64,000 nt of DNA, from NCBI GenBank assembly GCA_029876055.1, contig CM056877.1, forward strand, positions 1,116,001 through 1,180,000, written 5' to 3'. Below the pieces are notes generated by a model that was not told where the DNA came from, ran no database searches, and saw nothing but the letters and a program-made list of their open reading frames with translations. The DNA comes from Madurella fahalii (Eukaryota; Ascomycota; Sordariomycetes; Sordariales). This document shows positions 32,294-42,783 of this stretch, in pieces (the first letter of the stretch is position 1; the number at the start of each line of letters is the position of its first letter). Both the position numbers and the translations under genes were made by a program.

Positions 32294-34391
32294 TGCGAGA
32301 GGTCACGTTCACTCTGGCAGCAGGGATTGAACACGGCCTCGAATGCAGTTCAGTTTGCGGCATTGGTTGTGAATACGGGGACTTGCCGTCGCAGAATCTA
32401 CGAGGAATTCTACGATGATATCGAGAGGCGAGGCACTCTCGAATGTCGTCGGATCGATATTGTAATGGAGTTGATGAGATCATTCGACATGATGGAGGGG
32501 GGCGGCATGCTTTGTTTAAATAACTGGCAGAGCCGAGTCATTGGGAGCGGCGCGGGCACCAGGGAGATCATTCGCACACCGATCGATCAGATTCGGACGA
32601 GTACGCAGCAGCCTGACTTGTTCAAAAGCCAGCCAAGAGAATCCAAGAAGTCTATCCCAGCGGCCGTTCGGTCGAGAAAGGCAGTTTTGCGTGGCGGACG
32701 TCGTCTAGAGCCCCACAGTGGGGTGGTTCTGAGGTTGTTCAGTGGCGCGATAAGACGCAATTGGGTGGCGACGGGGACTATGGGCGTCATTCCCTGGCAC
32801 TCGTCAGAAGGTAGACCGTCCCCAAGAGGCCCCGGCACGCGCTCTGATAGGGCCAGCCGCCCGCGAGGGATGGGCAAGAGGTCACCAGCACTTGGCGCGC
32901 AGGCTCGGCAGCCCGCTCTCTCGCTCGTCCGCGCTTGGCGCTCCGTTTCACTGCTTTGGAGAAGGCCGGGCTTGGGATTCTCGGCCGCGCTCGGCTATCC
33001 TCCAACATTCCGATTTATCCCCTGCCCCCATTTATTGCACCGGTCTCGCTCTTTTCCCCCCACGACATGCCGTTGTCCCGTGGAAGTGGCTGAGACACAG
33101 AACAGGGTTGTGTCTTTTCTGTAAGCAGGTTGGCACGTGGACAGGGACGTGACAGCCGTTTGGTCTTGGCTGCAACGTCATGAGTGGTCCGACGAGATTT
33201 GTGCTTGCTTTTGCCGGCCAACGTCCTGGGTAATGTGGAGACAACGATGAGAGGGCTCTATGGCTTCCCCGCCCCGCGGTCGCTCAATCCCGCGACGGTC
33301 TCGGTATCGTTTTTGTTCGCGTGCACATATCGCCGTAAGAGCGACAGAATTACCCGGGGTCGAGGCGTGTTCAATTGTAACTGGAATTGAGTTTGTTCAC
33401 AACAACTAACTTGATGAGAAGGTGTAGAATTGGAATTGGAATTGGAATTGGGCAGGTTGCCAAGATCCGATAGACGGCCGGCTGCTTCACTGACCACAAC
33501 CTTAAATTCTTTTCTTTGAAGCCCGGGGGGGTCGAGACCGACATAGACCGCTAAGGTTCTGCCCTATCACGACACGGCGGGGTACCAATTGACGAACCGG
33601 ATTTGTAGCAGCGCACCACGACGCCAGACCGCATCCAACGTTGGACGAATCAGCCCGAACAGCGGTGCAAGCATCGCCGGCGGATAGCGGACAATACTCG
33701 AGAGGGCCTGCGGCGCTATCGGACGGGAGAGGGGTCCGTTGGTACCTGAATCCAGACTATTGCCTTGACAGCGGCTTCCATGCCTGACCGGGCTGGGCTG
33801 GCTCGGGCGGTCAATGGAAGGAGGCCGAGGAGGTGAGGCTTGTGGAATGCTGGCCGCTGGCGTCTCACATGCAGTTTGCCTCCCCATTGTCCTTCTAATG
33901 CAGGAACATGTAGCTTGACCCGCTGTGGCGAGTCGCTGTGGCGGTGCTCGTTCGAGAATCACGTTGCCGGCATCCATACGGTTGCTCGCTCGGCAGGGGA
34001 ATCCTCAGGGCAGTTGCGGGAGGGCAGGGCGGCACAGCAATCCATGATTCCCCGCGCTTGGGTGGATGCTTGTGCACGGCTAAGGTGAGTAACGCTGGAT
34101 CTCTGATGTGCCCGCTGCTCTCTCATTCGTCAGTGCGACTCCCTCTGGCACTGTGTACGATGGCATGCCCGCCGTCCCAACCTCGACGATTTCTCCTCCC
34201 CGGCTCTCGTTGCTTCCTTCAACTGCCCTCCAATCCAGCAATTCGCCATCGATTCGTCGACAGCAAACTGTTGGATTGTCCATTGAGAAATCATCGGTAT
34301 CATCGCACTTGCATTCATCTCAACCCGATATTGCTTCTTCGCCCCCTGCGATCCTCTAGCGCCAAATCGGTGCACTTACGTCATTTTCGCG
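32294..34391. promoter_or_regulatory. Long divergent intergenic region, ENA / AT-hook gene
   Basis: 2.1 kb, upstream of both flanking genes. Open frames on both strands look fortuitous. Holds (GAATTG)4 at 33427-33450. The length suits a stress-regulated promoter for the ENA pump, but no binding site is claimed. Confidence 0.45.
33427..33450. repeat. (GAATTG)4 microsatellite
   Basis: Four perfect hexanucleotide copies. Confidence 0.95.
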
Positions 34392-35570
34392 ATGGCTGCC
34401 GAAGCGGACAAAGGTGAGAGATGACGACGCGGGCCCGGCACACAACATCCAATACCACCATCGTCTCTGATTTAGATGCACTGCGACGGAAGACATGCAA
34501 GATGATATCAACTTAGATCGAGCCCCAAGTTCACGTTGTAGTTTGCAAGGCGCATTTCGGTCAAGAAGTGCTGACATCAGACCTCTGCGCGATGGCTAGT
34601 CACTCAGCAGGAACAGCAGCCTGCCGCGCCGGCAGCTGAGGCATCGTCTCTGAAGGCGCCCGAAGTCAGCGGGGAGGGATCGCTTCCCGGCGGAAAGTCC
34701 GAGGACGTTGGAACCGATGCTCAGGCTACCGAAGCAGCCCTTGCCAAGCCGGCAGACCTCCTGGCCGAACCCGGCCCTGCACTAGCATCGAATGGCGTGA
34801 AGGAGAAGGAGGCGACGGCGCAGCTATCTCCGGCGACCGGTGGGTCGCACCAAGATCCGAAGCCGACCGCCACCGCTGATGGCAATTCCTCCGAATCCGC
34901 CGAGCCTGCTGTGCTGCCGACAGTTGCCTCAGCTACGGGTAACGAGGGCCTCGACAGCGCCGCTCAAGCCACCCAGGCCGACAGAACCGCAGAGGAACCA
35001 ACCGAATCGGTGAAGAAACCCGCGGAGAGCGCCGGGGCTCCCTCCGCGCAGGAGGCCCTCCCCGATGCGGAGGCGATTTCTCTAACTGCTACTGCTAATG
35101 GAGAACCAACCAGAGAGAAGAAGGACGATGTCGATGTCGATGTCGAAATGAAGGACGCCGCTGAGGCTGCGCCGGGTCCCGCGGCGGCACCCGAAACGGT
35201 CACTGAGGGCGGCGTGACCGCACCAGCGCTCGGAATGGGAAGTGGTGACAACAACAATAAGCGGAAGGCCGGAGATGCGTTCGGCGCCGATGCGGATGCC
35301 AGCGCGGACACCGAGGCCGCCGGTGGCGACCAGAAGAAGGCCAAGACCGAGACCGAGACTGAGACGAGCGCTCCGGCCCCGGCGCTGGGTGTGGCCGAGA
35401 TCCAGGAGGCCAAGGAGGCTAACGAGAACGCCAAGGTCGCCACCCCACGGGCAGAAGCACGAACACCACCAACTAAGAAGCCTGGGCGTCCGAAGAAGCA
35501 GGCCAAGGTTCCACCCGTTGTCGGGCGCACAGCGAGGAAGACGAGGAGCCAGGGACCAGTCGAGGTCTGA
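34392..35570 (+). CDS. Disordered AT-hook nuclear protein
   Basis: Exon 1 (34392-34413) codes MAAEADK and joins exon 2 (34600-35570) over a 186 bp intron (GTGAGA donor, TAG acceptor); total 330 aa. Nearly the whole chain is low complexity, rich in Ala, Glu, Pro, Thr and Ser, with acidic stretches (DDVDVDVEMKDA) and a candidate nuclear signal (NNNKRKAGD). The C-terminus holds one AT-hook core (KKPGRPKKQAK) and a basic tail (GRTARKTRSQG), suggesting minor-groove binding to AT-rich DNA. No folded domain is seen. The intron is longer than most here and could hide a small exon. Confidence 0.65.
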
Positions 35571-37675
35571 TGCGAGCCTGCTGCGGGAATGAGGTAAGGA
35601 AGCGTTGTGTGAGTAGATGTGGACTAACGGGAGGGTGACTATTTTGCTTCTTTTCCTACACTATGTGAATCGGCGGGTAGGGTGGTCGGGCGGCTCAAAA
35701 TCTGGGGACCTTAGTTTTTTTTTTTTTTTTTTTTTTTTTCCCATTACCTTGATTATCTGTTTCTGTGGTGCATGTCTTGGATATTTGCACCACACGCCAG
35801 AGCTTCCCAACGATTTCAACAACAGTACTTGACGTTGTAGTATAAATATAAGTACGTCGCTGTATCAACTGCAGAAGCAAACCCTGGTTCCTAATCTGCG
35901 TGGTGATCTATTTATTACGGTGAGGTAAGCAAACAACGATCTGAAGCAAAACAACTGGCCCAACGCGCATGAACCCATGGTCTTTACGGGGCCCTCGAGT
36001 TCCAGGATTGAATCAAGTTTCTAGCGGCCCAGTGTTGTGTTTCCCACTGGTTTGTGTGGCTTGGCGGGCTCAGAGGCCAGCTGGGGGCCAGGACAAGGCC
36101 AACACCTGACGTCTGCTGAGCTACTGTCAAGTGAATCAATACACTGGTAGCAACAGCCGCTCTCATGCAGCTGCCACTGGTCGCAGCCGCATGACGCACG
36201 CGATGTTTCTGATAGTCTGGACTCAGGGTCCAACAAACATCCCTCGAGTCTCGTGGAGATTGCGAGCTGTTTGCGCGAATTTTCCCGAATAACTTTTTTT
36301 TTTTCCTCTCCCTCTCTTCTTTTTCTTCTCTTTCTTCTCGGTGAATACATACACTAGCGTATACAGCAATGAATACTACGTTGAAGAGGTGGCCGAGCTG
36401 GGATCTACACTTATATTACACTACGACATAGATGCTGTGATCTGTGATCGACGCGGCGTTAACGGATCACCCAGATCAATCATGTCCCGATGTGGCAAAA
36501 TTCGAGATCCGGCTGCCGGGAAAGGGGGCTGCAATGTGGACGGATCCTTCTCATCTCGGCCGGGCCTGGTAATATTTTAGTTTAATGCGACACCTTGAGC
36601 CATGGGCGCAGTAACAGCACAAGACCTTCCCCTTCACGGAAAGTTTTTTTATGGAGCGTGCAGCAGAGGTCGAGCGGACGTCGCAGAGTTGCTCTGGTTA
36701 CCTCGATCCCTCGGTTGTAGAGCCGATCAGAGTGTGGAATGTACACTTTGCCTTGATTCTCTTGTATACTATTGTACCGGAAGAAAAGCTCGTATTCATG
36801 ACGGGTGCCCCACTAGCCGAGTGCCGGCCAACAGGGAATCGGCTCACGAGGGCCAAGTGGCAGTGTCAAAATAGAAACGTCTGGGATCATTGGATGATTG
36901 CGTGGAGGCCGTTTTCCTCGCCTGACCTGCACCACAACGGCTCTCTGGCTCAGGGCTCGTAAGGAGGGAGCGAATGCGGGTGCTTGAAAATTTGGGAATC
37001 GTCCCGATCGGCGTCTCTTGGCATCGGGATACGTTATCGCACCCTTCCAGAAGAACTCCTTCCCCGGTCCTCAGCATCTGGTTGGAAGCAGCGCGGTATT
37101 CGCTGAACTTCATGCCCCTGGACTTCGAGACTCCGACCACCGCTCGCTACGGCTCGATTTTTTTCCCGACATTCGTTTCTCGATAGCGGGCTTGGTTAAT
37201 CTGTACAGACCCTGCATTTCCTCCATACCTCCATACCCTGGCGCATCTTGCCGATCTAGAACCTCGACAGCCATTTCAGGGCTGCATCTCTCGCTTGGCG
37301 CTAATCCTATACGTCACTCCCTTGGACAAGGACAACTCCTCGCCGCGTGGATTCGGACACACAACCTCGAGGCCTCCGTTATTCTGTCCTTTGTGCCAAC
37401 TCGTGAGCGGGGGCTTCAATCGCGTAACGAGGACATTGACCTACTTTGGCACGGTATCGATTTCTGGGGAATTTACAGATCGAGGAAGACATTGGAGGTG
37501 GAGATTGCACGAAGGCCCTCGCAAGCTCAGACGGGCAAACCCGACTGACATAGCTTGACAAGCGTCGTCCGATCTGCCTGGCTGCTACCGCCCGCCCAAT
37601 CTCGAGCTCCCGCCGACCGACCCTCCTTTCTCCATGCCCCTCGCTGGTATCAGACCACGAGTCTAAGCCAGCACG
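35571..37675. other. Intergenic region
   Basis: 2.1 kb between two tandem + strand genes. Contains a T25 tract (35715-35739), a CT-rich stretch near 36296-36340 and many chance frames. The last part (37550-37675) is likely the leader of the channel gene. Confidence 0.5.
35715..35739. repeat. Poly-T tract (T25)
   Basis: Twenty-five T in a row, 145 bp downstream of the AT-hook gene stop. Confidence 0.95.
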
Positions 37676-40600
37676 ATGGACGCGCTGCGACGACTTGTCC
37701 TTCCGAGGGAGGACGATCCTACCAAGGTTCTATTGGATTTATTATCAGATCCATTCTCCTCCCAGGTATGCCGCACGTTCTGCCATTCGCAAGTCAATTT
37801 GCCCAAAACGCTCGCTGACGGGCCGTCTTTCAGCTACAACAACGCTCCATCTTCGCCGCATTGGGCTCCTCGCTCGGCATCACCGCAGCCATCGCCATCT
37901 GCTTCTCGTTTCTTCGGCCATACAATAGCGTTGTATACGCGCCGAAACTGAAGCATGCCGATGAGAAACATGCTCCCCCGCCGTTGGGAAAGGGCGTCTT
38001 GGCATGGGTCTTCCCGCTGTGGTCGACAACAGAGCAGGATCTCGTGAACTTGGTCGGCTTGGATGCCGCAATCTTTATGCGATTTACCAGGATGTGCCGC
38101 AACATATTTGTCGTCCTGACGATTCTGGGTTGCAGCATCTTGATTCCGGTCAACTGGGCCAACTTCTGGCCCGACGACGAGCTTTGGCTGGCCAAGGTCA
38201 CGCCGAGAAACGTTTGGGGTGAAGCGCACTGGGCCACCGTGGTGTTCGCTTACCTACTCACCATTGTTGTGTGCGGGTTTCTCTGGTGGAACTACAGGAA
38301 AGTTCTACAGCTGAGACGCCAGTACATGAGGAGCGAGGAATATCAACGCAGTCTCCACGCCCGGACATTGATGGTAAGTTCGCCCCCTTGTCCTCAGTGA
38401 GCTTGGACAACCGGCTAACTGGGTGCTCAGCTGTACGACATCCCTAAGAACCTCTCCTCGGACGAAGGCATCGCCAGAATTATCGATGGGGTCGCCCCGA
38501 GCTCGTCCTTTTCGAGAACTGCTATCGCCCGCGACGTCAAGATCCTACCCGACCTCATCGACCAGCACAACCATGCGGTGCGGAAGCTAGAAAAGGTCTT
38601 GGCAAAATACTTGAAGGATCCGCATAACCTCCCAGCGGCAAGACCTACGTGCCCGCCATCCAAGAGGGATCCTTCCTTCGCTACGTATCCGAAAGGCCAC
38701 AAAGTTGACGCCATCGAATATCTCACGCAGCGAATCAAACTCTTGGAACTGGAAATCAAGGATGTCCGGCAGCGAATAGACAAGAGAGGTTCCATGCCTT
38801 ATGGTTTCGCATCGTACGCCGACATCGCCGAAGCACATGCCATCGCCTACGCCTGCCGCAAGAAGAAGCCCCACGGTGCGACGGTCACGCTTGCGCCTCG
38901 GCCGAACGATATCATCTGGGACAACATGGCGCTCAGCTCCTCGACCAGAAGCACAAGACGATTGTGGAACAATTTGTGGATCGCCATCCTCACGTTGCTG
39001 TGGATTGTGCCAAACGCCTTTATTGCCATCTTCCTCGTGAACCTGGCCAATCTGGGACATATCTGGAGAGCCTTCCAGGACTCGTTGTCAGCCAGCCCTG
39101 TCGTCTGGTCGCTTGTCCAGGGTATTGCTTCTCCGGCCCTCATGTCGCTCGTCTATCTCGTCCTCCCCATCATCTTCCGACGCATGTCCATCAAGGCAGG
39201 CGACCAGACCAAGACGGGGCGCGAACGCCACGTCGTGGCCAAGCTTTACGCCTTCTTCGTGTTCAATAACCTCATCGTCTTCTCCGTCTTTAGTGCGATA
39301 TGGAGCTTCACGGCGAGCGTTGTTCAGCGGACCAACGGAGGCACGGATGCGTGGAGGGCCATCATCGATGCCGACTTCGGCATGACGGTTTTCCTCTCGC
39401 TGTGCTCCGTGTCGCCGTTTTGGGTCGCGTGGCTTCTTCAGAGACAGCTGGGTGCCGCGGTCGACCTGGCTCAACTGTGGACGCTGTTCTATAGCTTCGT
39501 CATGCGCAAATTCTCGAGCCCCACGCCTCGTGAGTTGATCGAGCTCACCGCGCCGCCCCCCTTTGACTATGCGAGCTACTACAACTACTTCCTGTTTTAC
39601 TCGACCGTCGCGCTTTGCTATTCGGCTATCCAGCCCCTCGTCCTCCCTGCCGCGGCCCTTTACTTCTGCATCGACGTGGGTCTGAAGAAGTACCTGCTAC
39701 TCTATATCTTCGTCACCAAGACAGAGAGCGGCGGAATGTTCTGGCGCGTGCTCTTTAACCGCTTCCTGTTCGGCACGTTCATGTCCCACCTAATCGTTTT
39801 CCTGGTCGTCTGGGTCCGAGGTGGTCTTGATCATACCAAGGCATTCGCCGTTGTGCCCCTACCCGTCATCTTGATAGGCTTCAAGTTCTTCTGCGCGACC
39901 ACCTTTGACACGAAGATGCAGTTCTTCTCGACGAGGTATTCCAGGCAGAACCAGGTCGAGGCTGCCATGAATATCAAGGAGCAGAGCCAGCGGAATGATC
40001 GGCTTGCCGCTCGTTTCGGCCACCCCGCTCTCTATAAGCCGCTCATCACCCCGATGGTGCACGCAAAGGCACAGAATCTGCTCGCGAGCATCTACCAAGG
40101 CCGCTTGACAGACGGGCGTGATGCCGGGCATGGCGATACCATGTCGGTTAGTGGCTTCAGCGACATGTATACTCTCGACAACATGACACCTGGCAAAGCC
40201 GGGAAGCTCTCTCCCACGGTTCCCGGATTCGAAGTGGTTCCAGAGTCCCGCCTCGATTTTGAGTTCTACAAGAACCGGGAAGAATTTGCGGCAGACCACG
40301 GAGCGGGAGAACTGTTTGGAAGGCCGTCGGACATGGTTCGTCCAGGCACGCCTGGCACGTTGGGCAGTGGGCCGCCATCTGAGCCCAACTCGCGACCGGG
40401 AACTCCCGCAGGCGGGATGGGCTTTGCCGGCGGTAGAGTACCGTTCGCCCCGTACCCAGATGCCGGCATCGGCTCAACATATCCCGCCGGCTACATGGCA
40501 CCGGCGGATTCTACCGCGTATCCTGGGCAACAGATCTACTCGCCGCCTATCGACAACGTCCCTCCACGGTCCCGAAGCCCGATGTACAGCCACGGCAACG

Positions 40601-40944
40601 ACAGCGGCGCCAATCTCGTGGTAAGCGCAGCGGGAATGCCGGTCTCGGGGCCAGGATATCCGGCAAGCCCTCATGCTTATTCATCGAGGAATGTGAGCTT
40701 TGATGGCGGTCCGAGCCTCCCGCCTAGCGGGCTCGGCATCGCGAACACGACGGCGCCGGGTATGCTGGGTGGCGGTCCGTATGGCTACGGTGGGCTTCCG
40801 CAGACGGACGACGACATGGTCCAGTCGCCGTCTCCAACGGGCGTGGCGCAGAGGCCGGCGCAGTATGACTACTTTAGAGGAGCGCGCAGTAATACGCCTG
40901 GAGCGGCGACGCGCAACGGCGGCAACATTTGGGGAGGGAACTAG
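37676..40944 (+). CDS. CSC1/OSCA-family mechanosensitive cation channel (RSN1/DUF221)
   Basis: Exons 37676-37765, 37834-38373, 38431-40944 (introns 68 and 57 bp) give 1047 aa. The layout is that of the calcium-permeable stress-gated channels: an N-terminal RSN1_TM part (FAALGSSLGITAAIAICFSF, then WVFPLWSTTEQDL and GLDAAIFMRF), a cytosolic RRM-like region with the LYDIPKNLSSDEG block, and the main pore region (PNDIIWDNMA; LWIVPNAFIAIFL; SPALMSLVYLVLPIIFRRM; FFVFNNLIVFSVFSAIW) ending at KFFCATTFDTKMQF. The last 300 residues are a Pro/Gly/Ser-rich disordered tail. Fungal members respond to osmotic stress or act in vesicle traffic; the specific role is not visible. Confidence 0.9.
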
Positions 40945-41612
40945 AAGTTCCTGAGGAAGGCGAGGTTCTTTCCATTCAAGAATAGGCGTCGGTTCCCTTG
41001 GAAATGGAAGACGGGGAAAGCCTCGAAAGCTAAGAGCCACCAGTCATCAGAGATACTGGATGGATAAGCGGGCGGAAGGGAAGAATGGCGGATACATTTT
41101 TTGCGAAGCATTGTTCTGGCGTTGGGTGGTTGACGGCTCACGGTTACATGCGCCCCTTGGTTTTTGGTTCCATGTCTATGGATTGGACAGGGATCTATGA
41201 TATGAGACTCCGGATAGAACTGTATAGCGCTCTTGTAATTAGTTCCTCGGGCTGAGACTCGAGGTGGCATGCAGTATATATTATTTTCTGGTCATAACAT
41301 CGAACTTGAATAGTTTTGCCCTGTCGGACTCTGACATCACCTCCCTCCTTGGTTGGCACAATTATTTCGCGGTGCCGGATGATTAGGAATGCTGGCAAAC
41401 ACAATTCACATGCAACATCGTCGGGCCCACAGCTGGAGAAGAAAGGGGCGCGGTTCCGTATCTTGTTGTATAAGGACGTTGGTGTCCTAGCAATCATCGC
41501 CCGGCGCATACCGAGAGCGCCGCGCTATATTCCCAACTCATCCGTCCCAAAAAGGAAAGCATCCGCAACGCCACCTGGTGCGCCGGCCGGATAGCTAGCT
41601 ACTACCTTGGCT
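40945..41612. other. Convergent intergenic region, channel / Tma7
   Basis: 668 bp of 3' flanks. No gene seen. Confidence 0.6.
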
Positions 41613-42162
41613 TTATTTCTTGCCGGACTTCTTGATGCCCTGGGCGCCCGTGTTCTGGTGCACGTGTTAGTTGGATTGATAAGGGGGTGGTCGGGGGAAG
41701 GAAACGTAGAGAAGAAAACTCACCAGCGGGCCCTTGCCGCCTGCCTTGGCTGCCAGTTCCTTCTTTGCCTTTTCCTCTGTTGTGTGGTCAGAATCGTCTT
41801 GGTTAGCCGCGAGGTCATTCATTCTTGGTGAGAGTGGTTTGAACGGTTGGGATTTGCGGTGGGTTTGGGGGATGGGCGGGGGGAGGGGGGGTTATCTTGG
41901 TGCTGTCTCACCGGCGCGCTTCTTCTCGAGGAAGGCCTTGTCGTCGTCGTCGAGCTCCTTGGCGCCTTTCTTTGGGGCCTTTTATTTTTGGGGGCGTTGG
42001 TTAGTCAGGGTCCTTCGGAACACCGGCGGTGGATTGTGGTTGCGGACCTTAAGGGGCTTGGCTTTGCCGCCTGTATTGACGGGGGAAGGTTAGTTATCTA
42101 GAGTAGTGAGGTTGGCTATAGTAGATGAAGGGAAACCTGCCTGCTCTGCTTTGACCGCCCAT
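41613..42162 (-). CDS. TMA7: Translation machinery-associated protein Tma7
   Basis: A tiny ribosome-associated protein that is easily missed. Five exons: 42162-42141, 42070-42048, 41978-41912, 41776-41724, 41654-41613. Together they code 68 aa starting MGGQSRAGGKAKPLK and ending NTGAQGIKKSGKK, with the lysine-rich DDDDKAFLEKKRAEEKAKKE helix between, matching the family over its whole length. Intron 1 (70 bp) must use a GC donor (G|GCAGGT) to keep phase; introns 2-4 are GT-AG (69, 135 and 69 bp), intron 2 with a weak GTCCGC donor. Four introns in 207 coding bases is extreme. Known role: binding to ribosomes and support of protein synthesis in yeast. Confidence 0.9.
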
Positions 42163-42783
42163 GTTTATGTGTTTTTCTTTTCTTTTCTTTTTTTTTCCTT
42201 TTCTTTCCTTCTTTTTTTTTTTCTTTTTGTTTTTTTGGGGAGGGAGTTATATTCCGCCCGACTTTGTCTGAGAATCCAGAGAAGTCTGTTGTTCGCGAGA
42301 GGCACCGGTTTGAGCCCCGCGAGCGATGATACTTCAAGGATCAGCAAAGGGTCCAGCACCAGACCGTCCTGACAGCTCACAGGCCGTGGGCGGTGAGACG
42401 GGTGAACTTCGGAGTTAGTGCCTTGAGCCGCGTCGGTTCGGGTTGCCACCCAAACTTCGGTTTGCTTCGCTGCCCGGACATGGATGCCAACTTCTGGTGG
42501 GTTTCATCGAAAGTCAACTAACTCGTTGAGAACCGCGACTTCGCGACTTTGCAACTACCGCGACATCGACAAATAGATACGCCGGAGGTCCCTTGTTTCC
42601 CCGTTGCACTCTACGATCGGCAAGTTCGACTGGTCGAGTTTAGCCTCTTTACTTGCACATCGAGCGCAGCTGACACTGCTATCGGCATTTGAAGGCACAT
42701 TAATGGAAGCGCATTCCTTTGGGTTCCGGTAGAGAAGAGACAAGCACAAGAGGGCGAGAAACGGACACTGGGCGGTCGGTACA
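42163..42783. promoter_or_regulatory. Divergent promoter, Tma7 / Prp4 kinase
   Basis: About 620 bp. A pyrimidine tract (42171-42236), that is, an A/G tract on the Tma7 strand, lies directly upstream of the Tma7 ATG and probably forms its leader or a nucleosome-free element. Confidence 0.5.
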
